A stretch of 64,000 nt of DNA from Microvirga ossetica (lineage in GTDB: Bacteria > Pseudomonadota > Alphaproteobacteria > Rhizobiales > Beijerinckiaceae): NCBI RefSeq assembly GCF_002741015.1, contig NZ_CP016616.1, positions 2,389,501-2,453,500 on the forward strand, written 5' to 3'. Position 1 is the first letter of the stretch; the number at the start of each line of letters is the position of its first letter. Under the pieces are notes generated by a model. It was not told the origin of the DNA and searched no databases. It was given only the letters and a program-made list of their open reading frames with translations. Positions 54,310 to 64,000 of this stretch are shown one piece after another. A program made the translations under genes and the position numbers.

Positions 54310-57300
54310 GCACGGATCTCGTCATCCCGGACTACACCAAGGATGCGCAGCGCCGCGCCGCCAATCCGCGCGCCTCGGCCTGGGTGTCAGCCAATGCGGG
54401 CGCGGGAAAAACCAAGGTGCTCACCGACCGCGTGGTGCGTCTGCTGCTCGCGGGCTCCCTGCCCGGCCGGATCCTCTGCCTCACCTTCACCAAGGCCGCC
54501 GCCGCCAACATGGCGATCCGCGTGTTCGAGCGCCTGGGGCGCTGGGTGACGCTCGACGAGGACAGCCTCGTCACGGAATTGACGGAACTCGAAGGCGCGA
54601 AGCCGACGCGTGCCCAAGTGAAGCTCGCGCGCACGCTCTTCGCCCGAGCGGTGGAGACGCCGGGCGGATTGAAGATCGACACCATCCACGCCTTCTGCGA
54701 GCGGCTGCTGCACCTCGTGCCGTTCGAGGCCAACGTGCCCGCGCGCTTCGCCGTGCTCGACGAGAGCCAGACCGACGAGATGCTGGCGCAGGCGACATCC
54801 AATGTGATGGCCGATGCGGCGAGCGGCAATTTCCCGGAACTGGCGGAAGCCCTCGACATCGTCAGCGTCGATGCGGTGGGCGATGCGCTCGCCGCCGCCA
54901 TCGACGCGGCTCTGAAATGCAAGCGGTTCCTGCACGATCGGGCAGGCCCTGCGCGGCTTCGCAGGGAGCTCGGTCTGGGGCCGGACGAGACGCTTGAGAG
55001 TGTCGAGCGAGCGATGCTCGAAGGCGGACTCAAGCCACAGGACTGGCCTGCCATCGCGCAGGAACTTCTCGCCGGAAAAGCGACCGACCAGAAACGGGCC
55101 GCCTCCCTCATCGCTGCCGCCGAGGCCAGGGACGTCGCAGACAAGCTCGAAAACTACCTCTCGGTCTTCCTCACGGATGGCGGTACGCCGCGCAAGGGCT
55201 CGGCCTTCCTCACCAAGGATGTCGGCGAGAGCCTGAAGGACGCGCTGCTGCGCGAGCAGGATCGCGTGTGCGCGCTCATCGACAAGCGCAAGGCCGCGCG
55301 CGCCGCCGAGCGCACGGGGGCTCTCTTCACGCTCGCCGCCGAAATCCACACCCGCGTCGAGCAGGCGAAGATGCGTCTCGGCGCGCTCGACTTCCAGGAT
55401 CTCATCGACAAGACCCTGGCGCTGCTCTCGCGCGGCGACACGGCCTGGGTGCTCTACAAGCTCGATCGCGGCATCGACCACGTGCTGATCGACGAGGCGC
55501 AGGACACGAACCCCGAGCAATGGGAGATCCTGCGCAAGATCACCGAGGATTTCACCGCGGGCGCCGGTGCGAACGGCCAACGCATGCGCACGCTCTTTGC
55601 GGTCGGCGATCCCAAGCAGTCGATCTACGGCTTTCAAGGAGCAGCGCCCCAGCAATTCGAGACGACACGCCGAAGCTGGTCGCAGAAGGTGCGCGAGGCG
55701 GAGCTTCATTTCGAGGACGTGTCGCTGACCATGTCGTTCCGCTCAGGGAGAACCGTGCTCTCGGCGGTCGACGCCACCTTCGCTCTCGAGCGGAATTTCA
55801 AGGGCCTGTCCTTCGAGGACAAGGCCATCGGCACCGTGCACGAGTCTGCGCGTCCGCATGCGCCGGGCCTCGTGGAATTGTGGCCCATCGAGACGCCCGC
55901 CGAGGAAGAGGAGCCGGAGGCCTGGGTTCTGCCCATCGACGAGCCCGAGCAGCATGCGCCGCCCGTCATCGTCGCGCGCCGCATCGCGCAGGCGGTGAAA
56001 TGCTGGACCACCAAGGGCGACGAGATGGGGCGCGTCTGGACGGCCGGCGACGTGCTCGTGCTGGTGCGCAAGCGCGGCGCCGCCTTCGAGGCGGTGATCC
56101 GCGCCCTCAAAGGGGCAGGCGTGCCGGTGGCCGGCGCCGACCGGCTCAATATCGGCGAGCACATCGCCGTGCTCGATCTCGTGGCGGCGGGCCGCGCGGC
56201 GCTGCTGCCGGACGACGATCTCACGCTCGCGACCGCGCTGAAATCTCCGCTCGTGGGACTGACCGACGACGATCTCATCCGCATCGCCACCGACCGCGCA
56301 GAGGATGAATCGTTGCATGCGGCGCTGACCCGCCATGCGGATACCGGCGATGCGAAGGCGAGGCGCGGATGCGAAGCGTTGAGCGCGTGGCGCGAGCTCG
56401 CGCGCATCCACGGCCCCTTCGGCTTCTTCGCCACCCTGCTAGGTCCCCGCGGCGGACGCTCGCTGCTCGTGGCACGCTTGGGCAGCGAAGCGGGCGACGC
56501 CATCGATGCCTTCCTGTGCTTCGCGCATCAATCGGAGATGACGGAGACGCCCTCACTCACCGTTTTCCTCAACCGCTTCGAATCGGCCTCCCACACCATC
56601 AAGCGCGACCTCGATTCCGTGAACGACGAGGTGCGCGTGATGACCGTGCACGGAGCGAAAGGCCTCGAGGCTCCCATCGTCGTGCTCATCGACGGCTGCG
56701 AGGTGCTCGGCCGCGATCCGGCGCTGCTGCAGTTGCAGACGGAAACCGGCGACAGGATCCCGGTCTGGGCGCCGGGCAGGAATTCCGATTCGGGCGCGAT
56801 GATTCAGGCGCGCGAACTCCTGCACGCCAAGGGCTATGAGGAGCACAACCGGCTGCTCTACGTCGCCATGACCCGCGCCAAGGACCGCCTGGTGATCGCG
56901 CCCTACCGGACGAACGGCAACGAGACCAGGCAGGAGGCCTGGTGCGAGATGATCCGCCACGGGCTCGTCGCGAAGGCCGGCGGCCTGGAACGCGATGAAG
57001 CGCCCTATGGCGAGATCGCGGTCTGGCGCGAGGGCTCGCCCCTCGCACGCCCGCTCGCCGCAGAAGCGGACGTGCCGCCGCTCGATCCCATCGCCGTGCC
57101 GGACTGGCTGACGACGATGGTTCTGCCGGAGCCGGAGCCCTTGCCCCCGATCCGCCCCTCGAGCGCGCTCGGCGCCGCCGACCGCATGACGCGGCCCGGC
57201 GACGGGCCCTATGCACCCGAGGCGCGGCTGCGCGGCACCCTGGTCCATGCCCTGCTGGAACGCCTGCCGGCGCTCTCGCCCGAGCATCGGGAGAGCATGG

Positions 57301-57740
57301 CGCGCGCTTACGTGAAAGCGCGCGCGCCGCGTCTGCCCATGGAGCTGCGCGAATCGGTTCTGGCCAATGCTCTCGCCGTGCTCGATCATCCCGACCTGAA
57401 GCCGCTCTTCGGCAAGGGCTCGCGGGCGGAGGCGCCCATCGCCGGGCGGGTGCTGACAGCCGAGGGCGCGATCATGGTCTCGGGCCAGATCGACCGGCTG
57501 GCCGTTCTCGAATCGGACGTGCTGGTGGCCGATTTCAAGACGACCGCGCGCCCGCCGAAAGCGGGCCAGCCGCCGCCGCGCTCCTACGTGGCCCAGCTCG
57601 CCCTCTACCGGATGCTGCTCGCCGAGATCTATCCGGGAAAGCGCATCCGCACCTTCCTGATCTGGACCTCGGGCCCGGTGATCCACGAGCTCATGGAACC
57701 GGACCTGGAATCGGCACTTACCCTCATCAAAGCGGCGTGA
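54306..57740 (+). CDS. addA: Double-strand break repair helicase AddA
   Basis: 1144 residues from the ATG at 54306, which overlaps the addB TGA (ATGA). UvrD-like SF1 helicase: Walker A VSANAGAGKTKVL (about 27-39), motif II HVLIDEAQDTNPEQW, motif III VGDPKQSIYGFQGA, motif IV-V region VMTVHGAKGLEAP and motif VI YVAMTRAKDRL. A C-terminal nuclease has VLVADFKTT with Asp-x-Lys. Unwinds and trims double-strand breaks together with AddB, the RecBCD counterpart in this group. A gap of 101 bp separates it from trxA. Confidence 0.96.
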   Translation: MSTDLVIPDYTKDAQRRAANPRASAWVSANAGAGKTKVLTDRVVRLLLAGSLPGRILCLTFTKAAAANMAIRVFERLGRWVTLDEDSLVTELTELEGAKPTRAQVKLARTLFARAVETPGGLKIDTIHAFCERLLHLVPFEANVPARFAVLDESQTDEMLAQATSNVMADAASGNFPELAEALDIVSVDAVGDALAAAIDAALKCKRFLHDRAGPARLRRELGLGPDETLESVERAMLEGGLKPQDWPAIAQELLAGKATDQKRAASLIAAAEARDVADKLENYLSVFLTDGGTPRKGSAFLTKDVGESLKDALLREQDRVCALIDKRKAARAAERTGALFTLAAEIHTRVEQAKMRLGALDFQDLIDKTLALLSRGDTAWVLYKLDRGIDHVLIDEAQDTNPEQWEILRKITEDFTAGAGANGQRMRTLFAVGDPKQSIYGFQGAAPQQFETTRRSWSQKVREAELHFEDVSLTMSFRSGRTVLSAVDATFALERNFKGLSFEDKAIGTVHESARPHAPGLVELWPIETPAEEEEPEAWVLPIDEPEQHAPPVIVARRIAQAVKCWTTKGDEMGRVWTAGDVLVLVRKRGAAFEAVIRALKGAGVPVAGADRLNIGEHIAVLDLVAAGRAALLPDDDLTLATALKSPLVGLTDDDLIRIATDRAEDESLHAALTRHADTGDAKARRGCEALSAWRELARIHGPFGFFATLLGPRGGRSLLVARLGSEAGDAIDAFLCFAHQSEMTETPSLTVFLNRFESASHTIKRDLDSVNDEVRVMTVHGAKGLEAPIVVLIDGCEVLGRDPALLQLQTETGDRIPVWAPGRNSDSGAMIQARELLHAKGYEEHNRLLYVAMTRAKDRLVIAPYRTNGNETRQEAWCEMIRHGLVAKAGGLERDEAPYGEIAVWREGSPLARPLAAEADVPPLDPIAVPDWLTTMVLPEPEPLPPIRPSSALGAADRMTRPGDGPYAPEARLRGTLVHALLERLPALSPEHRESMARAYVKARAPRLPMELRESVLANALAVLDHPDLKPLFGKGSRAEAPIAGRVLTAEGAIMVSGQIDRLAVLESDVLVADFKTTARPPKAGQPPPRSYVAQLALYRMLLAEIYPGKRIRTFLIWTSGPVIHELMEPDLESALTLIKAA

Positions 57741-57841
57741 GGACCGGTGCCCTTGCTTGATTCCCGAAACGCCGGTTCTTACCTTGGCCCTATAGCCGAG
57801 CGGCTCAACCTCGAGTCGCGTGCAACGTCAAAGGTGATGGT

Positions 57842-58162
57842 ATGGCGACCGTTAAGGTGACCGACTCAAGCTTCGCGCAGGACGTCCTGCAATCCTCCGA
57901 GCCCGTCGTGGTCGATTTCTGGGCCGAGTGGTGCGGTCCCTGCCGCATGATCGGCCCGGCGCTGGAAGAGATTTCCGACGAGATGGCAGGCAAGGTGAAG
58001 ATCGCCAAGCTCAACGTCGACGAGAACCCGCAGGTCTCGTCCCAGCTCGGCATCCGCTCGATCCCGGCGCTGATGCTGTTCAAGGACGGCAAGGTCGTCG
58101 CCCAGAAGGTCGGCGCCGCCCCCAAGGGCGAGCTCTCCCGCTGGATCCAGGCTTCGGCATAA
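57842..58162 (+). CDS. trxA: Thioredoxin 1
   Basis: 106 residues, typical single-domain thioredoxin. The active site is WCGPC with Cys31 and Cys34; the buried Asp is in VVVDFWAEW and the cis-Pro in [10 protein letters not shown]. Reduces disulfides in cytosolic proteins such as ribonucleotide reductase using thioredoxin reductase. Placed after addA with its own likely promoter in the 101-bp gap; strong terminator behind. Confidence 0.97.
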   Translation: MATVKVTDSSFAQDVLQSSEPVVVDFWAEWCGPCRMIGPALEEISDEMAGKVKIAKLNVDENPQVSSQLGIRSIPALMLFKDGKVVAQKVGAAPKGELSRWIQASA

Positions 58163-58187
58163 GGCCAGCCGATTGTGAAGCGATGCG

Positions 58188-58216
58188 AAGGGGCCGAAAG
58201 GCCCCTTTTCTTTTTG
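58188..58216 (+). terminator. Rho-independent terminator of trxA
   Basis: Perfect 8-bp stem AAGGGGCC/GGCCCCTT with a GAAA loop, followed by TTCTTTTT. It starts 26 bp after the trxA stop codon. Confidence 0.93.
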
Positions 58217-58220
58217 GGCC

Positions 58221-58468
58221 GTCATCCCGGACGAGCGAAGCGAGATCCGGGATCGGGTGCAGGATATGGCACTGTCATCCCGGAGCCGCGTAGCGGAGTC
58301 CGGAATCCATAACCACGACGTTGGTCAAGCAAGGCACAGTCAGCGGTTATAGATTTCCACACCTGCGGCGCGGCCCTTCGGGTCCGCCTCCGCGGGAATG
58401 ACAGCGTTGAGGTTCAGTCGCTCTATTCGGGCGACGATCCCGGATCGGCTTCGCCGTCCGGGATGACC
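58221..58468. repeat. Cluster of GTCATCCCGG-type palindromic repeats
   Basis: Three pieces in 248 bp between convergent trxA and folC. At 58221-58255 a hairpin GTCATCCCGGACGAGCGAAG with its mirror. At 58274-58320 and 58345-58402 two larger arms of one inverted pair, GTCATCCCGGAG and CGGGAATGAC. At 58433-58468 GATCCCGGATCGG/CCGTCCGGGATGAC. The 309-bp gap holds no gene otherwise. Confidence 0.75.
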
Positions 58469-58477
58469 GCTTTGGTT

Positions 58478-59803
58478 TTACTCCGGCAATGTCCCGTTCG
58501 CCGCCAGGACTTCGCCGGCGAGGTAGAGCGAGCCGCAGATCAGCACGCGGGGCGGGCGGTCCCAGACGTAGTTGTGAAGCGCCGCGAGTGCCGATTCGAC
58601 GCTCGGCGCAGTCGAGGTGGTGAGCCCGACACTGGCCGCGATAGACGCGACCTCGTCTGCCGGGCGCGCAGCGATCTGGCCGGCGATCGGCACGGCGATC
58701 ACCTCGCGCGCGAGGCCGGCGAAATTCTTGAAGAAGGCCTGGCTGTCCTTCGTGCCGAGCATGCCGGCGATGAGCACGAGAGGCGCGTCCGAGCGTTCGC
58801 TCTGGTCGGCCATGGCGGCGGCAAGCACCCGGCCGCCATCGGGGTTGTGGCCGCCGTCGAGCCAGATCTCGCAATCCTTCGGCGCGATCTCCGGCAGGCG
58901 ACCCCGGTTGAGCCGCTGCAGGCGGCCCGGCCATTCGGCCCGGGTGACGCCCGCCTCGAAGGCCGAGGTTTCGAATTGCTCGAAGCCGGCCGCGCGCAGG
59001 GCTGCGATCGCCGTCCCGGCATTGACGTATTGATGCCGCCCGAAGAGTTTTGGGCGCGGCAGATCGAGGAGACCGTTCTCGTCCTGGTAGACGAGGCGTC
59101 CGCCTTCCTCGTGCACGGAGAAATCCTGCTGGCCCACGAGGATCGGCGCGGCGCCGATGCGCTCGGCTTCGGCGAACAGGGTCTGGTCGGCCTCGATGTA
59201 ATCCTGCGGCGCGATGACGGCCGGGCAGCCGCGCTTGAAGATGCCGGCCTTCTCCCCGGCGATGGCATGAAGCGTGGTGCCGAGATATTCCGCGTGGTCG
59301 TGACCGATGGGCGTGACGATTGCGGCGGCCGGGCTGTCGATGACGTTGGTGGCGTCGAAGCGGCCCCCCAAGCCGACTTCGAGCAGGAGCACGTCGGCAG
59401 GCTCCTCCGAGAAGAGCAGCAGGGCGGCCGCGGTCGTGATCTCGAACACGGTGATCGGCTCGCCCGCATTCACCGCCTCGCAGCGCCGGAAGGCCTCGAC
59501 AAGCCTCTCCTCAGTCACATAGCGCCCGCCGCCGATCCGCCCTAGCCGGATGCGCTCGTGGAAGCGCACGAGATGGGGCGAGGTATAGACATGGACGGCA
59601 AGCCCCGCGCTCTCCAGGATCGCCCGCATGAAGGCGATGGTCGAGCCCTTGCCGTTGGTGCCCGCCACATGGATCGTGGGCGGCAGGCGGCGCTCGGGAT
59701 GGCCGAGCTGACCCAGAAGCCGCTGGATGCGCCCGAGCGAGAGATCGATGGTCTTCGGATGCAGGGCGAGAAAGCGCGCGATCAGCGCATCGGAGGAATC
59801 CAT
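58478..59803 (-). CDS. folC: Bifunctional folylpolyglutamate/dihydrofolate synthase
   Basis: 441 residues. Mur-ligase-like: ATP loop HVAGTNGKGSTIAFM, the Omega-loop region VYTSPHLVRFHERIRLG, central DATNVIDSPAAAIVTPIGHDHAEYLG (split here by length), and C-terminal EIWLDGGHNPDGGRVLAA. Adds glutamate to dihydropteroate and to tetrahydrofolate. Last gene of the minus-strand row with accD (24 bp ahead), an arrangement (trp genes, accD, folC) common in Proteobacteria. Confidence 0.96.
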   Translation of the reverse strand: MDSSDALIARFLALHPKTIDLSLGRIQRLLGQLGHPERRLPPTIHVAGTNGKGSTIAFMRAILESAGLAVHVYTSPHLVRFHERIRLGRIGGGRYVTEERLVEAFRRCEAVNAGEPITVFEITTAAALLLFSEEPADVLLLEVGLGGRFDATNVIDSPAAAIVTPIGHDHAEYLGTTLHAIAGEKAGIFKRGCPAVIAPQDYIEADQTLFAEAERIGAAPILVGQQDFSVHEEGGRLVYQDENGLLDLPRPKLFGRHQYVNAGTAIAALRAAGFEQFETSAFEAGVTRAEWPGRLQRLNRGRLPEIAPKDCEIWLDGGHNPDGGRVLAAAMADQSERSDAPLVLIAGMLGTKDSQAFFKNFAGLAREVIAVPIAGQIAARPADEVASIAASVGLTTSTAPSVESALAALHNYVWDRPPRVLICGSLYLAGEVLAANGTLPE

Positions 59804-59827
59804 CGCCCTGCTCTTTCTTACTCGTTC

Positions 59828-60733
59828 TTACTCGGCCGCAGCGGCCGTCACGTCAGGGCCGACCGGGGTCGCAGGAATATGGACCGACGGTGCCTTGGTG
59901 AAGAGGCGCGACAGGCGGGCGACCGTCGCTTTCAGGTCGTGCCGGTGCACCACCGCATCGACCATGCCGTGCTCCTTCAGGTATTCGGCGCGCTGGAAGC
60001 CGTCGGGCAGCTTCTCGCGGATGGTCTGCTCGATCACGCGCGGGCCGGCAAAGCCGATGAGCGCGCCGGGCTCGGCCAGATGCACGTCGCCGAGCATGGC
60101 ATAGGACGCGGTCACGCCGCCCGTGGTCGGGTTGGTGAGCACGACGATATAGGGCAGCTTCGCATCGCGCAGGCGGCGGATCGCCACCGTGGTGCGCGGC
60201 ATCTGCATCAGGGAGAGGATGCCCTCCTGCATGCGCGCGCCGCCGGAGCCGGCGAAGAGCACGAAGGGGGTCTTCTTGTCGAGCGCCGTTTCCGCGCCCT
60301 TGATGAAGGCCTCGCCCGCCGCCATGCCGAGCGACCCGCCCATGAAGCCGAAATCCTGCACGGCGACGGTCATCGGCAGTTCCTCGACCCGGCCGAAGCC
60401 GACCTTGAACGCATCCTGCTGGCCGGTCTTGGTGCGGGCATCCTTCAAGCGGTCGATGTATTTCTTCTCGTCCCGGAATTTCAACGGATCGACGGCGACC
60501 TCGGGCAGGGCCACGTCGAGCCAGGTGCCGTTGTCGAACATGAGCTGCAGGCGCTGGGTGGCGGAGATGCGCATGTGGTGGTTGGAACCGGGGATCACCC
60601 ACTGGTTCGCCTCCACATCCTTGTGGAACACCACCTGCCCCGTCTCCGGGCACTTGATCCACAGATTGTCCGGCGCCTCGCGCTTGAAGAGCGTCTTGAT
60701 CTTCGGACGGACGACTTCGGAAATCCAGTTCAT
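59828..60733 (-). CDS. accD: Acetyl-CoA carboxylase carboxyltransferase subunit beta, zinc ribbon degenerate
   Basis: 301 residues. Carries the carboxyltransferase fold with [15 protein letters not shown], the conserved [20 protein letters not shown] segment and [13 protein letters not shown]. coli AccD has four zinc Cys (27, 30, 46, 49); here only Cys28 remains. The other three positions are Thr31, Ile47 and Ser50, while GQV and HHMR around them still align. So the N-terminal zinc ribbon has lost metal binding though its fold may remain. I recall the same in other Rhizobiales. Catalysis is expected to be intact, with AccA elsewhere. Confidence 0.96.
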   Translation of the reverse strand: MNWISEVVRPKIKTLFKREAPDNLWIKCPETGQVVFHKDVEANQWVIPGSNHHMRISATQRLQLMFDNGTWLDVALPEVAVDPLKFRDEKKYIDRLKDARTKTGQQDAFKVGFGRVEELPMTVAVQDFGFMGGSLGMAAGEAFIKGAETALDKKTPFVLFAGSGGARMQEGILSLMQMPRTTVAIRRLRDAKLPYIVVLTNPTTGGVTASYAMLGDVHLAEPGALIGFAGPRVIEQTIREKLPDGFQRAEYLKEHGMVDAVVHRHDLKATVARLSRLFTKAPSVHIPATPVGPDVTAAAAE

Positions 60734-60767
60734 CGCTTATCCTTCTCTGTCAGGAGCGTCCCGGAAG

Positions 60768-60879
60768 CCCTCATCCTGAGGAGGCGCGTCAGCGCCGTCT
60801 CGAAGGATCAGGGCGTCTCCAGTGCTCTCTGGACCCTCCTTCGAGACGCAGCCTTAAGGCTGCTCCTCAGGATGAGGGG
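60768..60879. repeat. Large palindromic repeat between trpA and accD
   Basis: Left arm CCCTCATCCTGAGGAG ... GTCTCGAAGGA, right arm TCCTTCGAGAC ... CTCCTCAGGATGAGGGG. The two halves mirror each other around GGGCGTCTCCAGTGCTCTCT, giving a very stable cruciform or mRNA hairpin. Each half also folds on itself. Belongs to the CCTCATCCTGAGGAG family common in Rhizobiales. Confidence 0.8.
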
Positions 60880-60893
60880 CCTTGCTCTATGTA

Positions 60894-61733
60894 TTAGGCC
60901 GCGGCGCGTTTTGCCACCGAGCGCACGCCGTCGCTCAGTTCCTTCACCAGCTTCGTCACCGCCGCGACCGAACCTGCCGTTGCGCGATCCTCGGCATCGA
61001 GGGTGTTTTTCAGGGCGTCGATGATCGCCGAGCCCACCACCACGCCGTCGGCTCCTTTAGCCACCGAAGCCGCATGCGCCCCGCTCTTCACGCCGAAGCC
61101 GACCACGACGGGAAGCGGCGTGTGGCGCTTGATCCGCTCCACGGCCGTCGCGACCTTGCCGAAATCCGGCGTCGCGGCGCCTGTGATGCCGGTGATCGAG
61201 ACGTAATAGACGAAGCCCGCCGTGTTCGCGAGCACCGCCGGCAGGCGCTTGTCGTCGGTCGTCGGGGTGGCCAGCCGAATGAAGGCAAGGCCTGCCTTGA
61301 GGGCCGGCAGGCAGAGCTCGTCATCCTCCTCCGGCGGCAGGTCGACGACGATCAGGCCGTCGACGCCCGCCTCTTTCGCATCGGCAAGGAAGCGGTCGAC
61401 GCCGTAGACATAGATCGGGTTGAAATAGCCCATGAGGATCACGGGCGTGTCCTGGTCCCCGGCCCGGAAGCGGCGGACCAGGTCGAGGGTCTTGACCGTG
61501 TCCTGGCCCATCTTCAGGGCCCGCAGGCCCGCCGCCTGGATCGCCGGGCCGTCGGCCATGGGATCGGTGAAGGGCAGCCCGAACTCGACGATGTCGGCCC
61601 CGGCCTTCGGCAGGCTCTTCAGGATCTCGAGCGACGTCTCCGGATCCGGGTCGCCGGCCATCACATAGGTGACGAGCGCGGCGCGGCCTTCCGCGCGGCA
61701 TTGTTGGAAGCGGGCTTCGATGCGTTGGGTCAT
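60894..61733 (-). CDS. trpA: Tryptophan synthase alpha chain
   Basis: 279 residues, TIM barrel that splits indole-3-glycerol phosphate to indole and glyceraldehyde 3-phosphate. Catalytic Glu in [18 protein letters not shown] and Asp in [11 protein letters not shown]; phosphate-binding VVGFGVKSG and [10 protein letters not shown]. Works with TrpB in an alpha2beta2 complex. Separated from trpB by 148 bp largely filled by a palindromic repeat. Confidence 0.97.
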   Translation of the reverse strand: MTQRIEARFQQCRAEGRAALVTYVMAGDPDPETSLEILKSLPKAGADIVEFGLPFTDPMADGPAIQAAGLRALKMGQDTVKTLDLVRRFRAGDQDTPVILMGYFNPIYVYGVDRFLADAKEAGVDGLIVVDLPPEEDDELCLPALKAGLAFIRLATPTTDDKRLPAVLANTAGFVYYVSITGITGAATPDFGKVATAVERIKRHTPLPVVVGFGVKSGAHAASVAKGADGVVVGSAIIDALKNTLDAEDRATAGSVAAVTKLVKELSDGVRSVAKRAAA

Positions 61734-61774
61734 GGGCGGGTCTTTAGCATGGGGAGATGAGAATGAACACGAAT

Positions 61775-61870
61775 GTCATTCCCGGCCGAAGCGCAGCGGA
61801 GGGGAAGGGAATCCATACCGCTGCGTCTGATCGTGGATCCCCTTCCCGGCCTTCGGCCGCCGGGGATGAC
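61775..61870. repeat. Palindromic repeat between trpB and trpA
   Basis: Starts GTCATTCCCGGCCGAAG and ends CCGGGGATGAC, with GGGGAAGGGAATCC mirrored by GGATCCCCTTCCC. Lies in the transcribed trpB-trpA gap, so it will fold in the operon RNA. Confidence 0.78.
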
Positions 61871-61881
61871 ACCGGGCAGTT

Positions 61882-63102
<1,221 letters not shown>

Positions 63103-63160
63103 GGCCTGTCCTGCCTTGAAGATCTTAAGGCACGCCCTGGAAGCGGGACGCACCCCGATG

Positions 63161-63823
63161 TTAGTGATGGGCAGCAGCGAATGCTGTCCGGGCGGCCCTG
63201 ATGAAGGCCTCGATCCGCGCCGGATCCTTGAGACCCGGTCCGCTTTCCACCCCGGTCGACACATCGACGGCCTGCGACTTGGTAAGTCGGATCGCCTCCG
63301 CCACGTTGTCGGGAGTGAGGCCCCCTGACAACATGAAGGAAAGCTTGGGGTCAAGCCCGTTCAGGACCCGCCAGTCGAAGGCGAGCCCGTTGCCGCCGGG
63401 CAGGGCATTCGCCGTGCGGGGCGGCTTGGCGTCGAGCAGGATGCGGTCGACGCCACCGGCATAGGGGGTCAGCGCCTTGAGATCCGAAGGCTCCGCAATG
63501 CCGAAAGCCTTCATGACCGGCCGCCTGACCATCGACCGGATCTCGGCCACGCGCTCGGGCGTCTCGCTTCCATGCAGCTGGATCAGGTCAGGGTTGATGG
63601 CCTCGATGGCCTGGGCGATGTCCTCGTCGCCGGGATTGACCAGAAGAACGACGCGCTGCGCCCGTCCCTTCGCCTGCAGGGAAAGACGGTGGCCGAGATC
63701 GAGGCTCACGTGACGGGGGCTCTTAGGGTACCGCACGAAGCCGACGAGATCCGCGCCCGCTCCAAGGGCGACGTCGAGGGTCTCGGGCGTGGAGAGCCCA
63801 CAGATTTTAATCAGGTTGTCCAT
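63161..63823 (-). CDS. trpF: Phosphoribosylanthranilate isomerase
   Basis: 220 residues from the ATG at 63823. TIM barrel with catalytic Cys in KICGLST and Asp in [19 protein letters not shown] and [15 protein letters not shown] bind phosphate. Third step from anthranilate in tryptophan synthesis. Lies 58 bp before trpB and 10 bp after the end of the ornithine cyclodeaminase-type gene. The weak ribosome-binding site suggests coupling to that gene. Confidence 0.96.
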   Translation of the reverse strand: MDNLIKICGLSTPETLDVALGAGADLVGFVRYPKSPRHVSLDLGHRLSLQAKGRAQRVVLLVNPGDEDIAQAIEAINPDLIQLHGSETPERVAEIRSMVRRPVMKAFGIAEPSDLKALTPYAGGVDRILLDAKPPRTANALPGGNGLAFDWRVLNGLDPKLSFMLSGGLTPDNVAEAIRLTKSQAVDVSTGVESGPGLKDPARIEAFIRAARTAFAAAHH

Positions 63824-63833
63824 AAGGGGTATT

Positions 63834-64000
63834 TTACAACGCTTTTGCCAGCGAGCGCCATACGAGCATTGCCGCAGCCAGATCCTCCAGCGCGGCACCG
63901 ACCGATTTGAAGGCGGTGATGGCTTGAATCTCACGGCGCGGCGGGGTCCGGCACAGGTCGGCAAGCGTGCCGCGCACATGGCTCTCGGAGATGGCGCCGC
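63834..64000 (-). CDS. Ornithine cyclodeaminase/mu-crystallin family protein, C-terminal fragment
   Basis: Only the last 54 codons are in the window; the frame is open to base 64000 and ends with TAA at 63834. The reading ITAFKSVGAALEDLAAAM is the C-terminal signature (FKSVG...EDLAAA) of ornithine cyclodeaminase and related Delta1-pyrroline-2-carboxylate reductases. GAISESHVRGTLADLC precedes it. Located 10 bp before trpF on the same strand, probably co-transcribed. Full function needs the N-terminal part. Confidence 0.75.
   Translation of the reverse strand, partial: GAISESHVRGTLADLCRTPPRREIQAITAFKSVGAALEDLAAAMLVWRSLAKAL

Overview
The window is about 64 kb of GC-rich chromosome from an alphaproteobacterium, almost certainly of the order Hyphomicrobiales (Rhizobiales). 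Three things point there: the pckA / chvI-chvG / short hprK / EIIA-Man / HPr / ahcY block, an AddAB (not RecBCD) repair system, and several families of dispersed intergenic palindromes typical of that order. A Methylobacteriaceae-like genus such as Microvirga is a guess from overall feel. I see no phage, insertion sequence, integrase, tRNA, rRNA or CRISPR array.

Layout. (1) 1-9.0 kb holds ordinary genes: the 3' part of polA, a glutathione S-transferase, a membrane-anchored class III cyclase, a small coiled-coil protein, a class II glutamine amidotransferase, a CitMHS-type antiporter and an LhgO-like FAD oxidoreductase. (2) 9.2-37.4 kb is a large carbohydrate/organic-acid catabolic region. It contains a complete sugar ABC importer (ATPase 9.2 kb, permeases and binding protein 14.6-17.8 kb), four different Gfo/Idh/MocA oxidoreductases, a uronate dehydrogenase and an SMP-30 lactonase. 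It also has an Ldh_2-type dehydrogenase, a xylose-isomerase-like TIM barrel, a DUF993 DHDPS-like protein, an enolase-superfamily protein and an NMT1-type ABC importer under a TetR. A lone TctC binding protein, a second DHDPS-family enzyme, an FAD-linked 2-hydroxyacid dehydrogenase, a GntR/FCD regulator, an IlvD/Edd sugar-acid dehydratase, an aldose 1-epimerase and an EamA exporter complete it. (3) 37.6-45.8 kb is the conserved carbon/nitrogen and envelope signalling block: pckA, divergent chvI-chvG-hprK-ptsM-hpr, then ahcY. (4) 46.2-57.7 kb holds a DivL-type histidine-kinase homologue with Tyr in the phosphoacceptor position, a TsaE-AmgK-like fusion with murU, then addB-addA. (5) 57.8-64 kb holds trxA and, on the minus strand, (ornithine cyclodeaminase family)-trpF-trpB-trpA-accD-folC.

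How the genes may work together. In region 2, import, oxidation of a uronic acid or sugar (Udh, Gfo), lactone opening (SMP-30), dehydration (IlvD/Edd, enolase superfamily) and aldol or decarboxylative cleavage (DHDPS family) form a plausible oxidative route to central metabolites. The exact substrate cannot be read from sequence. A shared operator-like motif (TTGTATG with a partial inverted copy) lies in the main intergenic promoters of this region, and a GntR/FCD regulator gene sits inside it. A separate palindrome next to the tetR gene faces the 7-gene NMT1-ABC/enolase/Gfo/DUF993/isomerase operon. This region is my best candidate for an undescribed system. The most clear-cut single-gene oddities are the Tyr-for-His substitution in DivL, the TsaE-kinase fusion beside murU, the loss of three of four zinc cysteines in AccD, and a Cys cluster inserted in one Gfo/Idh/MocA protein.
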